Below are positions 41,537 to 50,384 of a stretch of 64,000 bases of DNA, in pieces. The position numbers and the translations under genes were made by a program. The notes beneath the pieces are model-generated. The model was not told the origin of the DNA and did no database searches. It saw nothing but the letters and a program-made list of their open reading frames with translations. The number at the start of each line of letters is the position of its first letter. Positions within the stretch are counted from its first letter, which is position 1. This DNA is from Oceanobacillus neutriphilus (GTDB lineage: Bacteria > Bacillota > Bacilli > Bacillales > Amphibacillaceae), in assembly GCF_014645515.1 (NCBI RefSeq), contig NZ_BMLW01000006.1:248001-312000 (forward strand), in the 5' to 3' direction.

Positions 41537-41601
41537 GCATTGCTAAAATTCATATGAAAATGCTATATTATATTAAGAACATTCGGATTTGAGGTGTGAT
41601 T

Positions 41602-42420
41602 TTGAAAAGAAGTAATCGATTGGTTGTGTTAACAGAGTATTTTTTAGAAAACCCGAGGAAACATATTCAATTGCCTTACTTTGTAGAGCTTTGTGATACA
41701 ACAAAGTCATCGATAAGTGAGGATTTAGATATTATACATGAAGTATTTGAAAATAAAGGTCTGGGGTATTTAGAGAGAACTACTGGTGCAGGTGGTGGTG
41801 TAAAGTATATTCCTACAAGCTCAGCTGAATCCAGTAAGGATTTTATATCATCCCTTCAGAAAAAACTGGAGGATCCATCCAGAATTCTCCCTGGAGGATA
41901 TCTGTATATGAGTGATATTCTTGGTGATCCGATTCTGGTCCGGGAAATTGGCCGTGTTTTTGCCTCTTGCTTTGCTCATTTAAAGATTGATGCCATCGTA
42001 ACTGTCGCAACAAAAGGAATTCCTTTAGCGTATGCAACTGCATCATTTTTAAATGTCCCTGTTATTATAGCGCGCAGAGATCCAAAAGTAACAGAGGGAT
42101 CATCTGTAAGTATTAACTACGTTTCCGGATCGTCCCGAAAAATACAGACAATGGTATTGCCGAAACGGAGCCTGCCTGATGGAGCCAATGTATGTATTAT
42201 TGATGACTTCATGAAAGCAGGAGGAACCATTACAGGTATAAAGAGCCTTTTAGAAGAGTTTTCTGCTACAGTACAAGCCGTCGGTGTATTAGCAGAAGCA
42301 GATGATGAAGAAGACGAAAGAGTACTTACAGATTATATTTCACTATTAAAAATATCTCCGGTTGATATTCAGAATCATCGAGTTTCTGTACAGCCTGGAA
42401 ATTATCAAATGGAATCTTAA
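41602..42420 (+). CDS. purR: Purine operon repressor PurR
   Basis: 272 residues: N-terminal winged helix (about 1-75) and a phosphoribosyltransferase-like domain that senses PRPP. PRPP loop is VCIIDDFMKAGGTITG; TVATKGIPLAYATASFLNVP and REDP-like SSVSINYVSGSSRKIQTM are typical. TTG 41602 behind GAGGTG; GTG 41596 overlaps that site. The ridA homologue yabJ that normally follows is absent. Confidence 0.95.
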   Translation: MKRSNRLVVLTEYFLENPRKHIQLPYFVELCDTTKSSISEDLDIIHEVFENKGLGYLERTTGAGGGVKYIPTSSAESSKDFISSLQKKLEDPSRILPGGYLYMSDILGDPILVREIGRVFASCFAHLKIDAIVTVATKGIPLAYATASFLNVPVIIARRDPKVTEGSSVSINYVSGSSRKIQTMVLPKRSLPDGANVCIIDDFMKAGGTITGIKSLLEEFSATVQAVGVLAEADDEEDERVLTDYISLLKISPVDIQNHRVSVQPGNYQMES

Positions 42421-42435
42421 TATAAAAATGTCAGA

Positions 42436-42481
42436 TAAAAACAGATTTTCAACTGTCTATCAGGTGAGGATCTGTTTTTAT
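42436..42481 (+). terminator. Terminator after purR
   Basis: AAAAACAGAT and ATCTGTTTTT close a long hairpin with an imperfect inner part; T run at the end. Confidence 0.65.
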
Positions 42482-43271
42482 GTTTTCGGACGTTTCATGT
42501 ATTCTGTTAGAAAGGAATCAATTGTCACCAGTGGAATTGCATCAATATAATATATTTTGTTATTTATCTTAATACTCAACGTTCGCACTTTAAAAAGTAA
42601 CTTCCTATCTACAGGGACAGGGGTTGAACATTTCTTCCATATATCTGTTGACAAAGATAGAAGGGAAAGTGTAAAGCGACCGCTACGGCGGACCGTTTTG
42701 CTTTCCTAGGGGCACGCTCTTCAGCTAACTTTTGCCAAGAAGATCGCTTGGCAAAAGTGGATCTTCAGATGGTGCTAATCCCTCAGGAGTCAAAACGGTC
42801 CGCCTCCGCTAGTAAGATATTCTATACTGAAATAACTGAACAAATAAAAGGCAGATCTGACAGAACAAATTTTTCGTGTTTTATGGTAAAGATGCTCAGT
42901 AATCCTTATTTTTGGTGCATGAAAGCTATTCTCGATATGAATTATTCATGCTGTCATGATTTGAAACTGCTAAAAACCATTTGAAACACCAGCATGATTG
43001 TTTATTTAGGCTAAAATAATGATAATATCTAACAACTGAAATATTTCCTTTTTATTCCAAATGCAAGAATTTGATTATTTTCACCATTGTAAGAAAAATG
43101 TGGATAATAATGACTAGATATGTCGAAAGGAAATATAATTATAGGTATACGGAAGAATAAATTTAAAATATTTTATTTTTTTGGTATTTTTAAGAAGGAT
43201 TTTTGTAATTTATGTTGAAGTACATAAGTATGAATAATGATTTTTGATTAGGACAAAGGTGGTGAAACATC
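42482..43271. other. 790-base region between purR and spoVG
   Basis: Holds the palindromic element at 42675-42812 and otherwise AT-rich DNA. An 78-codon open frame (42748-42984) runs out of the element and has no start site or similarity. The spoVG promoter is expected in the last 200 bases; AGGAAAT (43128-43134) and AGAAT (43154-43158) resemble SigH boxes, but the spacing is too long. Confidence 0.5.
42675..42812. repeat. Second palindromic repeat type, single copy
   Basis: Outer arms GGCGGACCGTTTTG (42687-42700) and CAAAACGGTCCGCC (42791-42804) are perfect 14-bp complements. An inner hairpin CTTTTGCCAAG/CTTGGCAAAAG lies at about 42727-42757. Its G+C is far above the flanks. I recall similar GC-rich elements with CTTTCCTAGGGGCACGC and GATCTTCAGAT blocks scattered in Bacillaceae genomes, but cannot check. 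Confidence 0.75.
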
Positions 43272-43565
43272 ATGGAGGTAACAGACGTAAGATTACGCCG
43301 CGTCAAAACAGATGGAAGGATGCAGGCTATTGCTTCAATCACATTAGATAATGAATTTGTAGTCCATGATATTCGTGTCATTGACGGGAACAATGGACTA
43401 TTTGTTGCGATGCCTTCAAAGCGGACACCAGATGGGGAGTTCCGAGATATTGCTCACCCAATTAATTCTGGAACACGCTCAAAAATTCAAGAAGCTGTTT
43501 TAGGGGAGTATCAACGTGAAAAAGAAGAGGGACTAGACTATAAAGAAGAAGCTGGCGTTTCCTAA
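43272..43565 (+). CDS. spoVG: Regulator SpoVG
   Basis: 97 residues; RNA/DNA-binding regulator involved in asymmetric septation control and virulence or stress genes. The start [20 protein letters not shown] and core [38 protein letters not shown] are near-invariant. AAAGGTGG site. AbrB repression and SigH activation are known in B. subtilis. Confidence 0.96.
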   Translation: MEVTDVRLRRVKTDGRMQAIASITLDNEFVVHDIRVIDGNNGLFVAMPSKRTPDGEFRDIAHPINSGTRSKIQEAVLGEYQREKEEGLDYKEEAGVS

Positions 43566-43589
43566 AGTGACACTAGAGGGCGATTAGAC

Positions 43590-43629
43590 GAGAAGGCAGA
43601 AATCTGAATAAAGATTTGCCTTCTTTTTT
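43590..43629 (+). terminator. Terminator of spoVG
   Basis: GAAGGCAGAAATCT pairs with AGATTTGCCTTC, then TTTTTT. Confidence 0.85.
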
Positions 43630-43689
43630 CATCTATTGCTATAGAAGCTGGAAATATATTGAAATGATATGTAAATAATGCAGCGCAAT

Positions 43690-43733
43690 GCTGAGGTTTC
43701 ATGGAGTAAGAAAAATGAAACCTCAGCTTTTTT
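43690..43733 (+). terminator. Second terminator-type hairpin after spoVG
   Basis: GCTGAGGTTTCAT (43690-43702) and ATGAAACCTCAGC (43715-43727) are perfect 13-bp arms followed by TTTTTT. It insulates the iron operon. Confidence 0.88.
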
Positions 43734-43850
43734 CTGTTCTCTGTGATAAAACCAATTGTTTTGTACTAGCATTGCAGTGTAAAAGGTCTGATCTTTCTAT
43801 ATAAAATTTGGAAAAATTTATCATTTTTAATTAAATAGATAAAAAACAGA

Positions 43851-43900
43851 TTGCCAAAATAGAATCCTTATCCTATAATTGAAAATGATTCTCATTATCA
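43851..43900 (+). promoter_or_regulatory. Promoter with Fur box before the siderophore uptake operon
   Basis: TTGCCA (43851-43856), 17-base spacer, TATAAT (43874-43879). Directly after, from 43880 to 43900, TGAAAATGATTCTCATTATC plus A matches the Fur box, overlapping the transcription start. Iron-loaded Fur would block initiation. Confidence 0.85.
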
Positions 43901-43931
43901 ATTATATTAATGGGAGGTGGGAGGTGAAAAT

Positions 43932-45014
43932 TTGAATATGGAAAAAGGCAGCAATGTCAGGCAAAAGCAAGCATTTTATGGGTTTGCAATGTTTTTCCTT
44001 CTCTGCGCTATCGCAATGACTGCAGTTTATTCCGTCTCCATTGGACAGGTTTCCATTCCGTTTCAGCAATCTATGCAGATTGTTCTACATACCATTACTA
44101 ACGGACATTTGGGATCCTTAGATCAGGTGGAGAGTGATTCATATACCAACATTATTATGCAAGTGCGTATGCCGCGGGTTGTCTTCGCCTTACTTATTGG
44201 TATGGGACTTTCTTTGTGCGGTGTGGTAATGCAGGCTATCGTGCAGAACCCGCTGGCTGACCCTTACATACTCGGGATTTCATCAGGGGGCTCATTGGGA
44301 GCTACCTTTGCTATCCTTGTAGGGTTTGGCAGCGGAACTGTTTTGTCGCAGTTCGGCGTGGCCTTTGGCGCTTTTGCCGGAGCAATGGCTACTTCCATTC
44401 TTGTTCTTGTATTGTCAAGTATTGGCGGTAAGGTGACTTCCATAAAATTAGTATTGTCCGGTGTGGTTATCGGTGCTTTGTGCAGTTCGTTATCAAGTCT
44501 GATTATTTTCTTCGCAAATGATGCAGAGGGAATCAAGAGTGTGACTTTCTGGACAATGGGAAGTCTGGCATCCTCAAGCTGGAGCAAGGTACCAATTATG
44601 GCGATTATTGTCCTGGCGGGCTGTTTTCTCTTCCTTTTCCAGCATCGTGTCTTAAATACGATGTTATTAGGCGATGAGTCAGCGATTACTTTAGGGATTA
44701 ACTTAAGCGTATTTCGCAAATTGTATATGATCATCGCAGCGCTGATTACCGGTACGATGGTTGCCTACTCTGGAATGATAGGGTTTGTCGGTTTAATTAT
44801 CCCGCACATATGCAGAGGTCTGTTTGGTTCGGATCATAAGCATCTGATGCCGGCATCATTGCTTTTAGGCGGTCTCTTCCTCATGTGGGCAGATGTACTA
44901 TCAAGAGTGCTGGTAGAAAATGTAGAGCTTCCTATCGGAATTCTCACCTCGGTGATTGGATCTCCGTTATTTATCTATATGATTGTGAAAAAAGGCTATA
45001 ACTTTGGAGGGTAG
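43932..45014 (+). CDS. Iron-siderophore ABC transporter permease (FecCD family)
   Basis: About 360 residues, ten predicted membrane segments. Conserved motifs: RMPRVVFALLIGMGLSLCGVVMQAIVQNPLADPYILGISSGGSLGA, and near the end GFVGLIIPHICRGLFGSDHKHLMPASLLLGG. A single permease, so it likely forms a homodimer with two copies of the following ATPase. TTG 43932 is chosen for its GAGGTGAA; GTG 43917 and ATG 43938 are alternatives. Confidence 0.92.
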   Translation: MNMEKGSNVRQKQAFYGFAMFFLLCAIAMTAVYSVSIGQVSIPFQQSMQIVLHTITNGHLGSLDQVESDSYTNIIMQVRMPRVVFALLIGMGLSLCGVVMQAIVQNPLADPYILGISSGGSLGATFAILVGFGSGTVLSQFGVAFGAFAGAMATSILVLVLSSIGGKVTSIKLVLSGVVIGALCSSLSSLIIFFANDAEGIKSVTFWTMGSLASSSWSKVPIMAIIVLAGCFLFLFQHRVLNTMLLGDESAITLGINLSVFRKLYMIIAALITGTMVAYSGMIGFVGLIIPHICRGLFGSDHKHLMPASLLLGGLFLMWADVLSRVLVENVELPIGILTSVIGSPLFIYMIVKKGYNFGG

Positions 45015-45017
45015 TAT

Positions 45018-45779
45018 ATGCAGCTGATAGTAGAAAGTCTGGAGACAAAATTGGGAAAAAAGGAAATTGTTAAAAATATCTCACTGCTCGTCGAAAATCA
45101 GAAGTTTGTAGGTGTTGTCGGACCAAATGGCTGCGGGAAGTCAACGATGCTAAAAAGCATTTATAAAAGTCTCCCTCCTCATAAAGGAACAGTTGTTTTA
45201 GGAGATATTGATGTTTTAAAAACATCTCAAAAGAAGATTTCCCAAAAGCTGGGTGTGGTTGGCCAGTTTAATGAAATGCACTTTGATTTGACGGTGGAGC
45301 AGATGGTGCTGCTGGGGAGAACACCTCATAAGAAATTGTTAGAGGTGGATAATCAAGTGGATATAGATATTGTGGAAAATGCGCTAAGGCAAACGAACCT
45401 GTTGGATTATAAGGACAGAAGTTATTTGTCCCTATCTGGCGGGGAGAAGCAGCGAACGATTTTAGCCCGTACGATTGCGCAGCAGCCACAATTTATGATT
45501 CTGGACGAGCCAACCAATCACTTGGATATCCGTTATCAACTGGAAATTTTACAATGTGTTAAGAAACTAAATATAGGCGTTCTGGCGGCTTTGCATGATT
45601 TAGATACAGCAGCCCAATATTGTGATTATCTTTATGCAATGAAGGACGGCAGAATCTATACGTCTGGAACACCGGAAGAGGTATTAACACCAGAAACAAT
45701 CAGTGAACTATACCAAATCAAATGTGAAACATATAAAAATCCGATAACGAATCAGCTTGGATTTGTTTATCAAATATAA
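45018..45779 (+). CDS. Iron-siderophore ABC transporter ATPase (FecE/FhuC type)
   Basis: 253 residues. Walker A VGPNGCGKSTM, signature YLSLSGGEKQR, Walker B FMILDEPTNHLD, and a D-loop and H-loop (ALHDLDTA). Starts 3 bases after the permease; supplies energy for siderophore import. Confidence 0.93.
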   Translation: MQLIVESLETKLGKKEIVKNISLLVENQKFVGVVGPNGCGKSTMLKSIYKSLPPHKGTVVLGDIDVLKTSQKKISQKLGVVGQFNEMHFDLTVEQMVLLGRTPHKKLLEVDNQVDIDIVENALRQTNLLDYKDRSYLSLSGGEKQRTILARTIAQQPQFMILDEPTNHLDIRYQLEILQCVKKLNIGVLAALHDLDTAAQYCDYLYAMKDGRIYTSGTPEEVLTPETISELYQIKCETYKNPITNQLGFVYQI

Positions 45780-45793
45780 CAGGAGGCCGGAAC

Positions 45794-46816
45794 ATGAAAA
45801 AGTATTTACTTTTATTGACAGTTTTTTCTGTCATCACTATATTAGCAGCTTGTAGCAATGACACACAGGGGGACGCAGCAGAAAAAGAGAAGGAAGTAGA
45901 GGATTATCCGGTAACAATCGGGAACTATTCTCTGCCTGAAGGAAGCTCAGCATGGGAAGAAAAGGATCAAGTTTTTGAACAGGCCCCTGAACGGGTGATG
46001 GCAAATACAAGACCGGCAGCTGAGCTGCTATTACATTTAGGCTTGAAGGATAAAATTGCTGGTGTCGGCGCCAGCTTTGGTGCACCAGATCCAACTGTAG
46101 AAGACGATTATAATGACTTGAACATTTTAAGTGATTCTTATGTAGGCAAAGAGGTAGCTTTAGGAACAGATCCTGATTTGGTCTTTGGCCGCGGCGGCTT
46201 GTTCTCAAACGATGATTGGGGTGTCGGGACGGTAGATTCCTTAAATGAAATGGATGTGAATACCTATGTGCTGGAATCTTCCATAGACGGAGCAACCTAT
46301 GAATCTATCTATAAAGATATTGAGAACTTAGGAAAGATTTTTAACGTGCAGGAAGAGGCAGAAGCTTTTAGTTCGGAATTAAAAGAACAGGAACAGTCTA
46401 TCATTGATAATTTATCAAGTATTGAAGAAAACAAAACATTTGTCTATTTACACATGACAGATCCGAATGAGGTCTCTGTATATGCTGCAGGCGGGGAAAA
46501 TTTCTTTAATGACGTATTTAGTAAAATAAAGCTTACAAATGCCTTTGAAGGTGAAACAGGAGAGGTAAGTATTGAGACATTAATTGAAACAGATCCGGAT
46601 GTATTGATTATTCCTGATTGGACAGATGAAGATGCTGAAGATGCAGAAAATCTTAAAGAAGGCTTATATAATAATCCGAAGCTCTCGAGTATGAAGGCTA
46701 TTCAGAATGAACAGGTTTATGCAGTAGATTATAACTACATGTTTGGATACAGCTACAATGCGCTCGATGGAATGGAAATATTGGCGGAAGAAATGTATCC
46801 AGAGTTATTTAAATAG
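45794..46816 (+). CDS. Iron-siderophore substrate-binding lipoprotein
   Basis: 340 residues. Signal peptide MKKYLLLLTVFSVITILAAC with lipobox LAAC; an acidic linker follows. Class III binding fold: RVMANTRPAAELLLHLGLKDKIAGVG, long helix, FFNDVFSKIKLTNAF and DPDVLIIPDW. The siderophore cannot be predicted; the sequence is closest in style to the FecB/CeuA-type group. GGAGG site. Confidence 0.92.
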   Translation: MKKYLLLLTVFSVITILAACSNDTQGDAAEKEKEVEDYPVTIGNYSLPEGSSAWEEKDQVFEQAPERVMANTRPAAELLLHLGLKDKIAGVGASFGAPDPTVEDDYNDLNILSDSYVGKEVALGTDPDLVFGRGGLFSNDDWGVGTVDSLNEMDVNTYVLESSIDGATYESIYKDIENLGKIFNVQEEAEAFSSELKEQEQSIIDNLSSIEENKTFVYLHMTDPNEVSVYAAGGENFFNDVFSKIKLTNAFEGETGEVSIETLIETDPDVLIIPDWTDEDAEDAENLKEGLYNNPKLSSMKAIQNEQVYAVDYNYMFGYSYNALDGMEILAEEMYPELFK

Positions 46817-46900
46817 ATTTGTCTGAAACAGGAGGGGAGGCAAGCTCCCTTTCCTTTTACTATCTATTTTATTTTGAAAAGCACACAAGGAGGTTTTCTG

Positions 46901-47950
46901 ATGGAAAGTCCAGAGATTTATGATGTAACCATTATTGGAGCGGGCCCGGCAGGTCTCTTCTCTGCTTTTTACAGTGGATTACGGGAAATGAAGACAAAAA
47001 TAATCGAATATCAGGAGTATCTGGGTGGAAAGGTTCATGTGTATCCGGAAAAAATGATCTGGGATATTGGAGCGGTAACACCAGTGTCTGGCGAGCAGCT
47101 GATTGAGCAAATGATCGAACAGGCTAAAACCTTTCATCCGACGATTGTCTGTAATGAAAAAGTAACTGCAATCTCCAAGGATGAACAAGGGATATTCATA
47201 CTTGATACTTCCTCAGGAGAAAAGCACTATTCCAAGACAGTCATTCTCGCTATTGGCGGAGGTATTCTGAACCCGCAAAAACTGGAAATTGACGGAGCAG
47301 AGAAATTTGAAATTTCTAACCTCAGCTATACGATTAAATCATTGAAACGATTTAAGGATAAGACGGTGCTTATTTCAGGTGGAGGACATACAGCAGTCGA
47401 TTGGGCAAATGAGCTGGAGCCGATTGCACGCAAGGTTTATCTGGTGTATCGAAAAAATGAACTCAATGCCCACGAGGCACATGTGACACAATTAATGAAT
47501 AGTTCCGTAGATTGTTTATTTGATACGGATATCCAGCGTTTAATTGCCAACGAGACACGTGAGTATATCCAGCAGGTTGAATTAAAGCACAGTTTGACAA
47601 ATCAGCTGTCCAATATTGAAATTGATGAATTGGTAGTTAATCACGGATTTGCCCGGGAGAAGAAATTGCTGGAGGAAAGCGATTTGCAGATTGAAATGGC
47701 CAACGAATATTTTGTTGCCGGCAGCCCATTCAGCGAAACCTCCGTACCAGGGATATATGGAGCCGGAGACGTGATTATGTATGATGGCAAAGTTCATTTA
47801 ATTGCAGGAGCTTTTCAGGATGCCGTCAATGCAGTAAATAAAGCAAAGCAGTTTGTAGAGCCTGACGCATATGAATCAGGGATGGTATCTTCACACAATG
47901 ATTTATTTAAAAAACGCAATAAGAAATTAGTAGCTGAGCTGATAAAGTGA
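46901..47950 (+). CDS. Ferredoxin/flavodoxin-NADP reductase-like flavoenzyme (YcgT/IruO type)
   Basis: 349 residues; thioredoxin-reductase-like fold without the CxxC redox pair. FAD motif VTIIGAGPAGLFSAFYSGLR, NADP motif TVLISGGGHTAVDWANEL, and second FAD motif VPGIYGAGDVIMYDGKVHLIAGAFQDA. Its place at the end of a Fur-box siderophore operon resembles the role of S. aureus IruO, an NADPH-dependent reductase that releases iron from siderophores; this is inference. ATG 46901 follows AAGGAGG. Confidence 0.85.
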   Translation: MESPEIYDVTIIGAGPAGLFSAFYSGLREMKTKIIEYQEYLGGKVHVYPEKMIWDIGAVTPVSGEQLIEQMIEQAKTFHPTIVCNEKVTAISKDEQGIFILDTSSGEKHYSKTVILAIGGGILNPQKLEIDGAEKFEISNLSYTIKSLKRFKDKTVLISGGGHTAVDWANELEPIARKVYLVYRKNELNAHEAHVTQLMNSSVDCLFDTDIQRLIANETREYIQQVELKHSLTNQLSNIEIDELVVNHGFAREKKLLEESDLQIEMANEYFVAGSPFSETSVPGIYGAGDVIMYDGKVHLIAGAFQDAVNAVNKAKQFVEPDAYESGMVSSHNDLFKKRNKKLVAELIK

Positions 47951-48051
47951 AGCTCTATGCAGTGGGAGGTCTTAAAAGCCTGGTTGACTGCGATAAATTA
48001 AATAATATAATCAGCTGATACAAAGAGAATCAGAGCTGGAAGGAGGTTCTT

Positions 48052-49767
48052 ATGGATTATATTAAGCGTTTCTTTTCTTACTATAAGCCTTACAAAGGGC
48101 TTTTTATTTTAGATTTTACGTGTGCTATTTTAGTCGGCTTATTAGAGCTTGCTTTTCCATTGGCGGTTAATCAGGTAATAGATCGACTTTTGCCCCAGGG
48201 GAATTGGTCACTTATTATTTGGGCTTGTGTTGCCCTCTTGATAATTTATGGTATAAATACGTTCCTGCAATATGTTGTTACATATTGGGGTCACAGGCTG
48301 GGTATTAATATAGAAACAGATATGCGCCAGAAGCTGTTTAGCCATATGCAGAAGCTGTCATTCGGTCATTTCGATAATAATAAAACAGGCCATTCCATTT
48401 CGAGGTTAACCAAGGATTTAGAGGAAATTGGAGAGATGGCCCATCACGGTCCCGAGGATGCTTTTGTTGCTATCATGACTTTGATAGGTGCCTTTATGAT
48501 TATGATTGGTATCAACTGGCCACTGGCAGTCATATCCTTTATTGTCATTCCATTATTGATGATCTTTGCGATTTACTTTAATAAATTGATGACGGGAACA
48601 TTCCATATGATGTTCAACGATATTGCGGATATAAACTCCAGAGTGGAAGATAGTATTGGCGGGATCCGTGTTGTTCAGGCCTTTGCCAATGAAGAATATG
48701 AGCAGGACAAATTTGCGGAGAACAATGAGCGGTATCGTCAAACCAAACTGGCTTCCTACAAGATTATGGCGAAGAATATTATGTCTAATTACTTTTTGAT
48801 GCGAGTTATTACTTTATTTACGCTATTGTTCGGGACCTGGTTTGTCATCAATGGTTCCATGACTTACGGTGAATTTGTTGCCTTTTTACTTTTATCAAAT
48901 ATTTTGTTAGCCCCTATACAGAAGATAAATGCAATTATTGAAAGCTATCCAAAGGGCTTTGCCGGCTTCAAGCGCTATACAGAAGTAATGGATATGAACC
49001 CTGATATTGCGGACAGCTCTGAAGCGAAGGATATTCCAGTTCATGGAGAGGTTCGTTATGAAAATGTATCTTTTGGTTATCATCCGGAAGAACATATTCT
49101 CCATCGTATAAATATGCAGGTTCAGCCGGGAGAAACAGTTGCCTTTGTCGGTCCCTCAGGAGCAGGGAAAACAACGCTATGCAGCTTACTGCCACGTTTT
49201 TATGAGGTAATGGAAGGACATATTTATATAGACGGCCATGATATTCAAGATTTTACGCTGCATTCCCTGCGGAACCAGATTGGGATTGTACAGCAGGATG
49301 TATTTCTGTTCTCTGGTACGATTCGGGAGAATATCGCTTATGGCAGGCTTGACGCAACAGATGAAGAAATTATAGAGGCTGCGGAAAAAGCCCAGTTAAA
49401 AACATTTATTGATACACAGTCAGGTGGTTTAGATACGGTGATCGGCGAGCGTGGCGTTAAATTGTCGGGCGGCCAAAAGCAGCGTTTATCGATTGCGCGT
49501 ATGTTTTTAAAGAATCCGCCTATTTTAATTCTGGATGAAGCTACTTCTGCTCTGGATACAGAAACAGAGCTGGCTATTCAGCAGTCACTGGCAGAACTTT
49601 CTAAAGGCAGGACCACATTAGTCATTGCTCATCGACTAGCTACTATAAAGAACGCGGATCGAATTATTGTGCTGACAAAAGACGGAATTGAGGAGCAGGG
49701 AGAACATCAAGAGCTATTGCAGAAGAAGGGGATGTACAGCCGCCTGCATCAGGCTCAGCTCGGCTAA
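48052..49767 (+). CDS. ABC exporter half-transporter (Sav1866-like)
   Basis: 571 residues: six-helix exporter domain (residues 1-310) fused to an ATPase. Walker A VGPSGAGKTTL, Q-loop IVQQDVFLFSGTIRENIAYG, signature VKLSGGQKQRL, Walker B ILILDEATSALD, switch IAHRLAT. Homodimer likely. The substrate is unknown: lipids, drugs, or a siderophore, given its neighbours. AAGGAGG site; no Fur box seen in front of it, and the 100-base gap to the reductase leaves co-transcription open. Confidence 0.9.
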   Translation: MDYIKRFFSYYKPYKGLFILDFTCAILVGLLELAFPLAVNQVIDRLLPQGNWSLIIWACVALLIIYGINTFLQYVVTYWGHRLGINIETDMRQKLFSHMQKLSFGHFDNNKTGHSISRLTKDLEEIGEMAHHGPEDAFVAIMTLIGAFMIMIGINWPLAVISFIVIPLLMIFAIYFNKLMTGTFHMMFNDIADINSRVEDSIGGIRVVQAFANEEYEQDKFAENNERYRQTKLASYKIMAKNIMSNYFLMRVITLFTLLFGTWFVINGSMTYGEFVAFLLLSNILLAPIQKINAIIESYPKGFAGFKRYTEVMDMNPDIADSSEAKDIPVHGEVRYENVSFGYHPEEHILHRINMQVQPGETVAFVGPSGAGKTTLCSLLPRFYEVMEGHIYIDGHDIQDFTLHSLRNQIGIVQQDVFLFSGTIRENIAYGRLDATDEEIIEAAEKAQLKTFIDTQSGGLDTVIGERGVKLSGGQKQRLSIARMFLKNPPILILDEATSALDTETELAIQQSLAELSKGRTTLVIAHRLATIKNADRIIVLTKDGIEEQGEHQELLQKKGMYSRLHQAQLG

Positions 49768-49834
49768 TGAATAACGGGTGAATAAAAATAGATAGCAGGC
49801 GGTTTTAAACAGTTAAACAGACGTTTTTTATACT

Positions 49835-49874
49835 AAGCAGCAGTGGAAGTTAATTAACCTCCGCTGCTTTTTTC
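49835..49874 (+). terminator. Terminator of the ABC exporter
   Basis: AAGCAGC and GCTGCTT with GGA/TCC extension across AGTTAATTAAC, then a T run. Confidence 0.8.
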
Positions 49875-50011
49875 ATGGAATAAGTAAATACAAAATCTGG
49901 TTATAGTATTTTACTTTATCTGTAATTGGAATTTTTTTCAGGGTTTTTGATGTAATATTTAGCGAATCAATTACCACGAAAAAAATAAAATATGATAACA
50001 TAGACAATAGA

Positions 50012-50288
50012 GGATGTTCAAAAAATCCAATAAAAATGACACGGCGATGAGAGGATCTTCTACTAAGAACGCCCACGTCGTGTGGGCAACGTAGAAGCCA
50101 CCGCATCCTGCGGAAGTGCGTTGGCTAGCTTTTTCCGTTACTCACGTATATAAAGCATAGAGGAACTTCTGTTAAAAACGTCCACGTCCTGTGGACAACA
50201 CAGAAGTCACCACATCCTGTGGAAGTCCGTTCAGAAAAAGCTAGCCGCCTTGAACTTCTTGGTCCTATTTATCGGATTTTTTGAACAC
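50012..50288 (-). repeat. Palindromic intergenic repeat, copy 4 (long form)
   Basis: Left GGATGTTCAAAAAATCCAAT, right TTATCGGATTTTTTGAACAC. Inner arms GGCTAGCTTTTTC (50123-50135) and GAAAAAGCTAGCC (50234-50246) are perfect complements. It carries two versions of an extra hairpin module, at 50057-50113 and 50166-50222. Their stems differ in sequence but both pair (CTTCTAC/GTAGAAG against CTTCTGT/ACAGAAG; GCCCAC/GTGGGC against GTCCAC/GTGGAC; CCGCA/TGCGG against CCACA/TGTGG). The rest of the 49875-50384 gap holds no gene. Confidence 0.87.
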
Positions 50289-50384
50289 ATATTAAATAGA
50301 GATTAAATCTGCAATTTTATTGAAATAAGGTTTTTTTTGCGATATATTTTTAAATGGATATTTAGAGATGATGGAGGTTTCCGA

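Noticed and set aside
42748-42984. 78-codon open frame downstream of purR
   Set aside because: Begins inside the palindromic element, has no ribosome site and no recognisable product.
43128-43158. SigH promoter for spoVG (AGGAAAT and AGAAT)
   Set aside because: The boxes are 19 bases apart, while SigH needs about 12-14; not accepted as a feature.
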